NCBI GenBank assembly: GCA_019633425.1
Contig: WSUB01000396.1
Coordinates: forward strand, 1-13,425
Reading direction: 5' to 3'
DNA from: Tulasnella sp. 424
Taxonomy: Eukaryota > Basidiomycota > Agaricomycetes > Cantharellales > Tulasnellaceae
DNA: 13,425 nucleotides
Positions 1-8,100 of the stretch are shown piece after piece. Under the pieces are notes generated by a model. It did not search any database. It was not told where the DNA came from and saw only the letters and a program-made list of their open reading frames with translations. Position numbers and translations under genes: made by a program. Position 1 is the stretch's first letter; each line of letters opens with the position of its first letter.

Positions 1-65
1 ATGGCGGGACCCAAGTTGGAGCCATAACCGATGATGAATGCGACAGGCTTTGAAATAGTGGACAT
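1..65 (-). CDS. SDR copy A, 5' end only (runs off window)
   Basis: The first 21 codons of a short-chain dehydrogenase/reductase gene read leftward from an ATG at 65-63 and leave the window in exon 1. The peptide starts MSTISKPVAF and then shows a glycine-rich dinucleotide-binding turn, GYGSNLG, at residues 13-19. It is nearly identical in wording to the starts of copies B and C, so it is a third member of the same family. It is not an exact copy: it has S and P where both others have P and Q (residues 16 and 20). Its upstream DNA (66 onward) differs from that of B and C, so it has a distinct promoter. Whether the rest of the gene is intact cannot be seen. Confidence 0.82.
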   Translation of the reverse strand, partial: MSTISKPVAFIIGYGSNLGPA

Positions 66-943
66 GATGAGATGAGAGCCTATCGAACTGGTAATGATGT
101 AGAGTGAATGTTCTTTGAGATGATGCTGAAGCCCAATACCACCAGGCTGAGGGCTACCATTTTAAAGGATACATCAATAACGCTCAGTAGTCATGCGGGG
201 TGAGAAAACCGTCCGAGAGCACGAAAACGTGTGGATTTGCGTGGCTGACAAAGTCAAAGCGCATTGATCAAGTGGAGGCGGTCGTGAAACCCGCTTTTCT
301 TAGTAACACATCCTCGGCTTAGTTGTCGGGATGCGATGATCAGCTGACAAAGCAGATTGTTGCGATTTGTTGCCCGTTTTCACCGGACGGATTCTTCAGC
401 CTCAAGTCCGCTGGAGACAAGGATCGATACGACGTTACGATACCCAGATTTACTCATAACTGCAAGATTGGTAAGGTTCTGGTTGTTTGTACAAACCTGG
501 CGCGACACGTGGAGGTCGCGCAATTTGCTCAAGCGGGAACTGCTCCTCCTCCCAGCACCATCTCTCCTTCTTCTTGCCCCCCCGCGGAGCAGTTCTGATG
601 CCACAAATATCCTTGATCTGAGATTATTCGGAGTACGGGCGGCCTTCGGATTCTGGAACAAATCATGTTCACAAACTTTCCGACGCTACCGCCGAGGCTG
701 CACAATGCCAAGCTTATAGACCCCCTATACCCTATACCCGGTCAAAAAATAAACTCGCTTCCAATCGGTAGTGGATAAGCCTTAGCGTTCGCCATACGGC
801 GTCCGAGCGGTTGCTCAGATCGAGGCACCCTTTCCTGTGCTAATACGACTCCTAGACTCTCCAAAACGTTCGATGCACTATTTAGATCTACACTCAAGTA
901 TTAAAATACCTTGCAGAGAGGATTGGGGGCTAGAAATTTTTCT
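66..943. other. Spacer between SDR copies A and B
   Basis: This 878 bp stretch holds no gene I can support. It is the upstream region of copy A (read leftward) joined to the downstream region of copy B. An AT-rich TTTAAAAT box on the minus strand lies near 158-165, about 95 bp before copy A's ATG, and could serve as a weak TATA element. A 12-bp palindrome and an adjacent 7-bp-stem hairpin lie at 485-521. Open frames here are not kept in the same frame, with the same ends, in the homologous spacer of unit 2, as expected for non-coding DNA. Confidence 0.6.
485..521. promoter_or_regulatory. Conserved palindrome plus hairpin, unit 1
   Basis: GTTTGTACAAAC (485-496) is a perfect 12-bp palindrome. 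Three bases later, GCGCGAC (500-506) and GTCGCGC (515-521) form a perfect 7-bp inverted repeat around the loop ACGTGGAG, and CACGTG lies at 506-511. The same arrangement is unchanged in unit 2. It sits about 420-455 bp upstream of copy A's ATG. A transcription-factor site is plausible but is inference. Confidence 0.35.
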
Positions 944-1852
944 TCAAGCGCTGGAGGCCAATCTGCCTGCCTCTCCATCGTAGAGAGCGCCAGTCTCCGT
1001 GAAGCACACCCTCCAAGCACCCTGCTCCTTTTGGTTGTATAGCCGATAAAACACATCGTCTAGATGAAAACATAGTTGTAAGGTACCAAGTCGAACACAC
1101 AAAGGGGCTCCATCCTCACCGTGGGCTTGACTGGTGGGGGGAATTTGGGCCCCGCCTGTCGCCGAATTGACCTCGTGCGCATAGTAGAATCTGATGCATA
1201 AGCCAGTTTTGTCTTCATTGAGAGACGAAACCAATGATAGCAAGCATACTCACCGATGTCCCTGAGGTCCATACGCGGTGGCGCAAGCCTCAACGATATT
1301 CGCGGAGGCCCGCTTTCCAACTGACATGCCCAACATATATGGGAGGTTAACCCAAGGTAAAAGGTTTCCGGTGGCAATGTAAGCGCGCGGAACATCGGCC
1401 GGTAGTTTCTCGAAGGCGGCCTTCGCTCGACGAGCAACTTCATAGAGGTTGATACCGCTGACGGTCGCATCGGTGAGGAAGGTCTCGTAGTTGTTTGCAA
1501 GGGGATCGTTCGCATCGACGATATTGAAGGAATATGCTAAAGAGGATGGTTCCTGATAGTCAGTTGGGCCAAGTACTTAACCGTGCTGGCTCCAGGACTC
1601 ACCGGTATAGATGACTGCCGCTGGGGGACCAAGCTCCTTCTCCACCCGGTCGAATGCGCTTCTAATGGAGTCAATGTTTCCAAAGTCTGCCTGGACGCCG
1701 AGATAGCCTTCCTCCTTGCCCGTCGTCTCGTCCACTCGGCGACTGGAGACTGCTACATTGAAGCCCCCTTCTTTGAACTTGCGGGCAATGGCTTGACCAA
1801 GATTAGGACCGTAACCGAGAATGAATGCTACAGGCTTGGAGATAGTTGACAT
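944..1852 (-). CDS. SDR-family NAD(P)-binding oxidoreductase, copy B
   Basis: Four exons on the minus strand: 1603-1852, 1254-1536, 1120-1190 and 944-1059 (720 bp, 239 aa). The three introns are 66, 63 and 60 bp, all with GTGAG donors; intron 1 has a CTGAC branch-like motif. Intron 1 is taken to the AG at 1538-1537 because that keeps the frame and gives VIYTAYS, the form expected where fungal SDRs read VxYNA. Residues 13-19 (GYGPNLG) are the cofactor turn of a Rossmann fold. R38/R39 after the second strand suggest NADP(H). D56 in the ADF motif fits the adenine-binding position. TGN at 139-141 lies near the catalytic strand. The usual YxxxK motif is not visible: the aligned stretch is MSVGK (154-158), so Lys is kept but Tyr is Met. 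The C-terminus has RFYYAHE and QKEQGAW, as I recall from fungal SDRs of this type. No signal peptide or membrane helix is seen, so it is probably cytosolic. The substrate is unknown. Confidence 0.86.
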
Positions 1853-2307
1853 TGCCGGCTTATACAGCGGCGAGGATGAATTTAGCTGTGATGGATCTGC
1901 TGAGAGCGGTCGGTATCTGTGTTGAGCTTTACTTTATAGACAACGTGAACGGCTTGTCTAAACCGCTCGAAGTCCCAAAAGTTGCGAGTCGAAAGAATTC
2001 GGCTCAGTTAGGGCATAACTTTCGGGAATACTGTTATTAATGATCGATTGATGGTTGATAATCTTTCCCTTAGTGGGGCGGAGTGAAGGATGGTGGAGGC
2101 CATTTCGATGCGAGCTACTCTCTGAAAGGGGGCACCAAAAAGGAAGTAAAATCCCTAAAATCGCTGAAATGATCTTGGAGATGATAGTTTGGTCCCCGAA
2201 TTGACCACGAGTTGATCTCGGTGAGCGGTTTTCAGGGTGCCGCTTCGCGCATCATAAAGGAAAATGAAGCCACGGCCTGAAGGGGAGTGGCTCTTATAGC
2301 GTGGAAA
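1853..2307. other. Upstream region of SDR copy B
   Basis: About 455 bp with no supported gene. It carries the copy B promoter, read leftward, and matches the region upstream of copy C (4126-4603) closely, apart from small indels such as extra bases in unit 2 near 4347-4360. The only clear element is the TATA box listed separately. Confidence 0.6.
1932..1938 (-). promoter_or_regulatory. TATA box of SDR copy B
   Basis: The minus strand reads TATAAAG here, about 80 bp upstream of the ATG at 1852. The same element at the same distance lies before copy C, within otherwise drifting DNA. That leaves room for a short 5' UTR. Confidence 0.5.
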
Positions 2308-2337
2308 TTAAATGACAGGCTTCGAAATAGTGAACAT
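2308..2337 (-). pseudogene. Orphan SDR start fragment at the duplication junction
   Basis: The minus strand from ATG at 2337-2335 encodes MFTISKPV, the first eight residues of the SDR family with one change (S2 to F). It then breaks off: one more codon (I) and a TAA at 2310-2308 come from unrelated DNA. The DNA upstream (2338 on) matches the DNA upstream of copy A, so this is the duplicated 5' end of copy A. The coding match stops where the gtggaaattaaatg end of unit 1 begins. It cannot encode an enzyme, but it still carries an A-type promoter. Confidence 0.88.
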
Positions 2338-3216
2338 GATGAGATGAGAGCCTATCGAACTGGTAATGAGGTAGAGTGAATGTTCTTTGAGATGATGCTG
2401 AAGCCCAATACTACCAGGCTGAGGGCTACCATTTTAAAGGATACACCAATAGCGCTCAGTGGTCATGCGGGGTGCGAAAACCGTCCGAAGAGCACAAAAA
2501 CGTGTGGATTTGCGTGGCTGACAAAGTCAAAGCGCATTGATCAAGTGGAGGCGGTCGTGAAAACCGCTTTTCTTGATAAAACATCCTCGGCTTTGTGATA
2601 ATCCGCTGACAGAGCAGATTGTGTTGCGATTTGTTGTCCGTTTTCACCGGACGGATTCCTCAGCCTCAAGTCCGCTGGAGACAAGGATCGATAGGACGTT
2701 ACGATACCCATATTTACTCATAACTGCAAGACTGGTAAGGTTGTGGGTGTTTGTACAAACCTGGCGCGACACGTGGAGGTCGCGCAGTTTGCTCGAGTGG
2801 GAACTGCTCCTCCTCCCAGCACCATCTCTCCTTCTTCTTGCACCCCGGGGAGTAATTCTGATGCCATGAATATCCCTGATCTGAGACTATTCGGAGTACT
2901 TGAGATGGCGGGCACTGAGGCGGCCTTCGGATTCTGGAACAAATCATGTTCACAAACTTTCCGACGCTACAGCTGAGGCTGCATAATGCCAAGCTTATAT
3001 ACCCTATGCCCGGTCAAAAAAAAAACTCGCTTCCAATCGGTGCCGGATAAGCCTTAGTGTTCGCCATACGGCGTCCGAGCGGTCGCTCAGATCGAGGCAC
3101 CCTTTCCTGTGCCATTACGACTCCCAGACTCTCCAAAAAGTTCGATGCACTATTTATATCTACAATCAAAGTCTTAAAATACCTTGCAGAGAGGATTGAG
3201 AGCTAGAAAATTTTCT
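2338..3216. other. Spacer between orphan start and SDR copy C
   Basis: This is the unit 2 counterpart of 66-943 and holds no supported gene. It starts with a copy of the copy A promoter region, which now leads only into the 9-codon orphan frame. Indels relative to unit 1 change every longer open frame, so none looks constrained. Confidence 0.6.
2749..2785. promoter_or_regulatory. Conserved palindrome plus hairpin, unit 2
   Basis: GTTTGTACAAAC (2749-2760), then GCGCGAC (2764-2770) and GTCGCGC (2779-2785) around ACGTGGAG. All 37 bases match unit 1 (485-521), although bases on both sides differ between the units. Confidence 0.35.
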
Positions 3217-4125
3217 TCACGCGCTGGAGGCCAATCTGCCTGCGACTCTATCATAGAGAGCGCCAGTCTCCGTGAAGCACACCTCCCAAGCACCCTGCTC
3301 CTTTTGCTTGTATAATCGATAAAACACATCAGCTACATGAAAACATAGTTGTAAGGTACCAAGTTGAATACACAAAGGGGCACCATCCTCACCGTGGGCT
3401 TGACTGGTGGGGGGGACTTGGGCCCCGCCTGTCGCCCCATTGACCTCGTGCGCATAGTAGAATCTGAGGCATAAGCCAGGTTTGTCTTCCTTGAGAGACG
3501 AAAACAATGATAGCAAGCATACTCACCGATGTCCCTGAGGTCCATACGCGCCGGCGCAAGCCTCAACGATATTCGCGAGGGCCCGCTTTCCAACTGACAT
3601 GCCCAACATAAATGGGAGGTTAACCCAAGGTAAAAGGTTTCCGGTGGAAATGAAAGCGCGCGGAACATCGGCCGGTAGCTTCTCGAATGCGGCCTTTGCC
3701 TGACGAACAACTTCATACGCGATGACACCGCTGACGGTCGCATCGGTAAGGAAAGTCTCATAGGTATTTGTAAGAGGGTCGTTCGCATCGACGATGTTCC
3801 AGGAAAAGGCTAAAGAGGATGGTTCCTGGTAGTCAGTTGGGCCGAGTAGTTAACTGTGCTGGCTCCAGGACTCGCCGTTATAGATGACTGCCGCTGGGGG
3901 ACCAAGCTCCTTCTCCACCCGATCGAATGCGCTCCGAAGAGAATCAATGTTTCCAAAGTCTGCCTGGACGGCAAGATAGCCTTCCTCCTTGCTCTTCGTC
4001 TCGTCTACTCGACGACTGGAGATAGCTACATTGAAGCCCCCTTCTTTGAACTTGCGGGCGACGGCTTGACCAACGTTGGGACCGTAACCGATAAGGAATG
4101 CTACGGGCTTGGAGATAGTTGACAT
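3217..4125 (-). CDS. SDR-family NAD(P)-binding oxidoreductase, copy C
   Basis: Four exons on the minus strand: 3876-4125, 3527-3809, 3393-3463 and 3217-3332. Exon and intron lengths equal those of copy B exactly (720 bp coding, 239 aa). I count about 31 amino-acid differences from B, so about 87% identity. The cofactor turn GYGPNVG (13-19), R38/R39, TGN (139-141), MSVGK in place of YxxxK, RFYYAHE and QKEQGAW are all kept. Intron 1 starts with GCGAGT, not GT, at 3875-3870. Splicing there to the AG at 3811-3810 gives VIYNAFSWN in frame, whereas using no intron meets a stop after HS, so a GC-AG intron is the best model. If that donor is not used, the copy would be a pseudogene. The enzyme class is clear; the substrate is unknown. 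Confidence 0.83.
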
Positions 4126-4204
4126 TGTGGACTTATACAGTGGTGATGGGGAAGTTAGCTGTGATGGATCTGCTGAGAGCGGTCGGTATCTATGTTGGGC
4201 TTCA

Positions 4205-4211
4205 CTTTATA
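4205..4211 (-). promoter_or_regulatory. TATA box of SDR copy C
   Basis: The minus strand reads TATAAAG about 80 bp before the ATG at 4125, in the same place as in copy B. Confidence 0.5.
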
Positions 4212-4916
4212 GACAACCTTTACGGCTTGTCTAAACCGCTCGAAGTCCCAAAAGTTGCGAGTCGAAGAGAATTCGGCTCAGCTAGGGCATAACCTTCAGG
4301 AACACTGTTATTAATGATCGATTGATGGTTGATAATCTTTCCCTTAGTACTATAGTGGGGGCCGGAGTGAAGGATGGAGGAGGCCATTTCGATGCGAGCT
4401 AGTGTCTGAAAGGGGGCACCAAAAAGGAAATAAAATCCCTAAAATCGCTGAAATGATCTGGAGATGATAGCTTGGTCCCAGAATTGACCACGAGTTGATC
4501 TCGGTGAGCGGTTTTCAGGGTGCCGTCACGGTTCCGCGCATCACGAAGAAAAATGAAGCCACGGCCTTAAAGAGAGTGACTCTTATAGCGTGGAAATTAA
4601 ATGTGTATGATAAGAAACCTCGTAGTCATTCTATTGAAAGGCTACTAAGTCGAGCAAGGTCGATTGGAGTTCCAGGAGTTCAACTTCCTGTAGAGGATCC
4701 GAGCGAAGCACGTTCGACGAAGACTGGATAGTATAATACCTTCATGACACATGACACCACTCCTGGAGATCTTACAAGAGCCGGTGGACCTACAGTCAAG
4801 GAAGCGGATTCCCTTTGAGCGAGTTGCCAAACGGGGGTCGGAGCGGGAGAAGTGGCACTACGCTTACGTAAGATTGTTTGCTCGCCTCGAGGCAACCGTG
4901 ACGCTGTTTGATCAGA

Positions 4917-4965
4917 TTTCCCCTCTCCCACCTCACATCCACGACTTTTCCTGCCCTCTCCCGCC
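4917..4965 (+). promoter_or_regulatory. Pyrimidine-rich tract upstream of the CorA gene
   Basis: A CT-rich stretch (cccctctcccacctc and ctgccctctcccgcc) lies about 115-160 bp before the ATG at 5079. Such tracts commonly mark fungal core promoters or transcription start areas. No clear TATA box is seen close by. Confidence 0.3.
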
Positions 4966-5078
4966 AAGACCCAAAGTGCGTACACGTCCGGAATCCCACC
5001 ATGACCCACCGCCGATTTCTAACGTCTTCATTTCCAGTGTAAGCTCACCCCCTAGAGGCACACCGGGCGCCTATAGAG

Positions 5079-7393
5079 ATGCCTAAACTCGCAGTCACAC
5101 TTGATACTTCTCCGGAAACGCTACGCACTCGAACGGCAGCTTCGGGAGCTCCCAAACCTCCAACTCCGCGGTCAAGATGGTCTCCCCCCACGACCCCACC
5201 AGAAGACACCCCTCTGTCCCCGGTTTCGCGGCTTCGGAGAAGTATTACGAATGCCGTATCTCCGATCCTAACTCGCAATCGTCAATCCCTACCATCCCAA
5301 CCCATACCTTTACAAACAATTGTCACCGATGCTACAACCTCCGCATCCCAACTTCTTCCAAATCCTAGTATTTCACCGCTGGACCGGTTTAGAAATGCTG
5401 CATTCAAAGTTATGCAGATGAACAGGCTGAAGCGAGCCATGATATCGATGCACGATCCAGGCATCGATGCCGGAAACCCCGTCACATCCAAAGTGCTCCA
5501 CAACGTGAGGCATGAAAACTGCATCATTGATGTCATGGACTATGGTGTGGCACATGCGAAGTCGACCAGGCTCAATAACACCAACCTAGAAGCGTTCTTG
5601 GCACAGCCTTATCGGGCGACAGCCAAGCACGTGCGTTGGATCAACGTTTCGGGAATCTCGTGGGATGTCATCAGCTTGCTTGCCCGCCAATATGGTGAGT
5701 TCAGACTTACTCCAAGAAGTTCTATCCGCTTAATGCAACTTTCGTGCAGAGCTTCACCCGTTATCCATCGAAGACATCTACAGTGGGGAGAAGATCGCTC
5801 GCTCCAAAGTCGATTATTACCCGCAACACGTCTTCCTCCGCCTCCTCTGCCACCTCCCTCGCCGTCAAGGCGGAAAGAACTGCCAGCATGGTATCTTTCT
5901 CTCCGCTGGACTCCAGGGGCGAGAGAACACATTTACGTCCGATGTTATGAGTGCGCTCAGCGACGACTCCGATCACGAGGAAGGCCGTCGGCCTCCCCTC
6001 AAGGCTGTCAAGACCCTTGCATCTGTCGGACTTGTGGGGGCACAGATAGTTGGAGATCCCGCCGCCGCACAACAGACTTGGGCCCATGATGTCTACCCTG
6101 AAATAGGCCCCATTGACATCGGGAAGGACCGGCTGAGGCTTAGAGAATGGTTCAAGGCCTTAACTCCGGTGAGCTACTGCGCTGGCAGCAGTGGTTTGAT
6201 CATGCTGATGGTTCGAATGTATAGGACGAGCGTGAAAGGACCGCCAATACTGCACTCGTGGAGGCTCTCAAGCGAGGACGTCGAGTACATATTACAAAGC
6301 AGCACGTCTTTGTTTTCCTCCGGCGGGATGGCACTGTCATATCGTTCCACGGAAGTCGGCTCTACGGTCTCTTCGAGCCCATCGAACGACGTCTAAGGAA
6401 GAGTCGCTCCACGCTGCGTACGAGGCCGGACGCGTCGATGCTTCTCCATGCTCTTCTCGATCACGGTGAGTTGTCGGATTTGGTAACTAAGGATTCGTTT
6501 TAGAAACTAAGTTCGTCCCTACTCATACAGTCGTTCATCGGTCGATTGATCTCATCGACGACTTCCACGAGCAAGTCCTAGAGTTTGAGAGGGACATATT
6601 GATCAAGCCGGACAAAATTTCCGTCATGCGCGACTGTGGGTTTCACCACTACGAAAGGAGAAAAGCCAGGGCGGATTCTGACATTGAGCTACAGTGCATA
6701 TTGCTTCCGGAGATATCAAGCTGGCCCAAGCTACTTTGCGCCCGTTCAAGAACGTCATTCGGATTCTCACCAAGCTAGACGTAGATAAATGCATCGCATT
6801 AGCGGACGACCAGAAATACGCTCGCCGAAATAAAGACCATGTTCAAGGATATATGTCAAGGGAGGCCAAGGTATACCTGGTAAGTCCATTGGTGGCTGAC
6901 GATTGGGCGGATTTGTTTGACTAATAAACTCATTACCTCCCAGACAAGTACCATGGACGACGTAGACCACATCCTAATGTCATTGAAGAGTCATGCAAAT
7001 AAGACCGAGCGGCTTCTGCGGTATGCGTTCGAGATGACCTCGAATGGAACTAGCGATGCTACGTAAGTGTTCTGCTACTCTTAATACTGTGGCATCGGCT
7101 GAATGAGAACATGTTACCCTCAGCAAAACTTGGACATTAACATTCGTGTCTTTCCAGCCGCTTATACTCCTGGTTATGTACTTCGGTATGAGCACGTCAA
7201 CAACTTCGATGAGCGAACAAACCTGGTTTGACTTTTTTTTTCGGTTGTTTGCGTAGGAATGAACTTCAACGGTATGCTTTCAGTCCAAGCCCACTCCGAG
7301 CGGTTCTTCTGGGTGATTTGCATTCCGGTGATGGTTGCTATCCTCGCGTTCATTATTTGGCAAACACGACCTTGGAGGTATTTCCGCGATTAG
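5079..7393 (+). CDS. CorA-like Mg2+ transporter
   Basis: Eight exons: 5079-5694, 5750-6168, 6225-6465, 6504-6635, 6695-6879, 6944-7062, 7124-7185 and 7257-7393 (1911 bp, 636 aa). Introns are 55, 56, 38, 59, 64, 61 and 71 bp, all GT-AG; several show clear branch sites (TAACTAA, CTGAC, GACTAAT). Residues 1 to about 95 are rich in Pro, Ser and Thr and look disordered. A soluble CorA domain follows: RWINVSGISWDVISLLARQYE (about 186-206), then LHPLSIEDI and RSKVDYY, then VFVFLRRDG. A helical stalk contains LHIASGDIKLAQATL and DDVDHILMSLKSHANKTERLL. Two membrane helices (about 573-592 and 608-626) close the protein. G592-M593-N594 is the signature selectivity motif at the end of the first helix. 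CorA proteins are pentameric channels for Mg2+ and sometimes other divalent metals; which membrane is used here is not evident. The stop comes five residues after RPW; a further 3' exon using gtattt at 7378 cannot be excluded. Confidence 0.92.
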
Positions 7394-7726
7394 CCCTTCA
7401 CTCCACATATTTTTCACACCCATTTTCCTTTGCCCCTCCTAAATTCTAATATGCTACTCTATCCCGTCTCTTGCTCTTCCCGTTATTTCCTCGTTTCGTG
7501 GCTCGATTCCCATTGCACCTCTTTGACATTCGATGGACTTAAAACCCTCCTCACGATATGTGATCCTCATTCTCTTGTATTAGAAATTTTCTTTTCGATT
7601 CCGTACTCTCGTTAGACACAATAATTAGATCTCACTTGTCTAGAACGAATGGACAGCGCTGCATTGTGTTTTTCTCCCCTACATTCGGTCGGTTGCCAAC
7701 AACCCTCATGCGGCTCTGGGATAGCC

Positions 7727-7769
7727 GGACTTATTCCCTGAACCCGTCATGTCAGGGTGAATGGGTCTT
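7727..7769. repeat. Diverged dispersed repeat, member 1
   Basis: The stretch from ggatagccgg to ggtgaatgggtctt matches 9420-9466 by eye at roughly 75-80%. It includes an exact 14-mer, ggtgaatgggtctt, and similar ttattccctgaacccg / atattcctagaacccg parts. It may be a remnant of a decayed mobile element, but no terminal repeats or coding parts are visible. Confidence 0.4.
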
Positions 7770-7787
7770 ACCAGCAGCATTTAGGTG

Positions 7788-7836
7788 GTCTTTAAGCGCC
7801 CATCGGCTTTTTTCGGCTTTTCTCTTCCGCTCCGCC
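7788..7836. repeat. Approximate 50-bp direct repeat, first copy
   Basis: gtctttaagcgcccatcggc followed by T-rich sequence and cttccgctccg is repeated in diverged form at 7927-7976 (gtcttcaagggctcatcggc, then cttccgctccag). The spacing is about 139 bp. Confidence 0.45.
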
Positions 7837-7926
7837 GTCCCTTCCGCTTCCGCTGTTCCTTCTTATCCCATTAGATTTTTTCTTTATTTTATCTTCTTTC
7901 GGATCGCTTCACGCTCCTAATAAGAA

Positions 7927-7976
7927 GTCTTCAAGGGCTCATCGGCTTTCTCGGTTATTCCTCGACTTCCGCTCCA
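7927..7976. repeat. Approximate 50-bp direct repeat, second copy
   Basis: Diverged partner of 7788-7836 in the same orientation, sharing the atcggctttc core and the cttccgctcc end. Confidence 0.45.
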
Positions 7977-8100
7977 GTTTGTGACGTTTAGTCAAATTTG
8001 TAACTTCCGTATCAATTCCAGCCATCTCAGGTACGTAGCTCCGCACCGACGATGTCGACATGTTCTCCCATTTTCCTCACATCTCATAATTAGGGTCTAT

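Larger units (their letters stand above)
43..2314. repeat. Tandem repeat unit 1 (about 2.27 kb)
   Basis: First of two direct tandem units. It starts inside exon 1 of SDR copy A, at the acaggctt motif, and contains copy A's upstream DNA, a spacer, complete SDR copy B and copy B's upstream DNA. It ends at the sequence gtggaaattaaatg (2301-2314). Matching points in unit 2 lie 2273 bp downstream: the ATGs of B and C, their stop codons, and the two A-type start codons. By eye the spacer copies are about 95% identical near the left end, with scattered substitutions and small indels. Confidence 0.9.
2315..4603. repeat. Tandem repeat unit 2 (about 2.29 kb)
   Basis: Second direct unit. It holds the orphan A-type start, an A-type upstream region and spacer, complete SDR copy C and copy C's upstream DNA. 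It ends at gtggaaattaaatg (4590-4603), the same 14 bases that end unit 1. Beyond that point the sequence (tgtatgataag) is not shared with unit 1 and is presumably the original flank. The unit is about 17 bp longer than unit 1, mostly from small insertions upstream of copy C. Confidence 0.9.
4126..5078. other. Divergent intergenic region, SDR copy C / CorA gene
   Basis: Positions 4126-4603 are the copy C promoter side and belong to repeat unit 2. Positions 4604-5078 are single-copy DNA leading to the CorA-type gene on the other strand. The two genes are transcribed away from each other, so the region probably contains both promoters. Open frames here (for example 4751-5086) show no recognisable protein wording. 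Confidence 0.6.
7394..8100. other. Intergenic, pyrimidine-rich, downstream of the CorA gene
   Basis: No supported gene. The first 250 bp are T/C-rich and probably include the CorA 3' UTR, but no clear AATAAA is present. Positions 7836-7912 are strongly pyrimidine-rich. The stretch holds one member of a short diverged repeat (7727-7769) and an approximate 50-bp direct repeat at 7788-7836 and 7927-7976. Confidence 0.5.

Noticed and set aside
357..719. Open frame of 120 codons in the spacer, with related frames at 2573-2869 and on the opposite strand
   Set aside because: The frames start, stop and shift differently in the two repeat units because of indels, the peptide is Arg/Leu/Ser-rich with no domain, and no splice pattern supports it.
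1060..1515. 151-codon minus-strand frame starting MRTIPLQTTTRP
   Set aside because: It is an out-of-frame shadow of SDR exon 2 that runs on through introns 2 and 3; the SDR frame gives a coherent family protein.
1551..1602. Shorter intron 1 for the SDR genes, ending at the cag just after ctgactat
   Set aside because: With the GTGAGT/GCGAGT donor this acceptor puts exon 2 in the wrong frame; the AG 16 bases further gives the expected VIYTA/VIYNA junction in both copies.
4917..4965. CT-rich tract as a possible simple-sequence repeat
   Set aside because: It is not a regular short tandem repeat; it fits better as promoter-type pyrimidine DNA.
4751..5086. 111-codon plus-strand frame upstream of the CorA gene
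   Set aside because: No recognisable protein wording, it overlaps the CorA start in another frame, and it lies in the promoter/5' UTR area.
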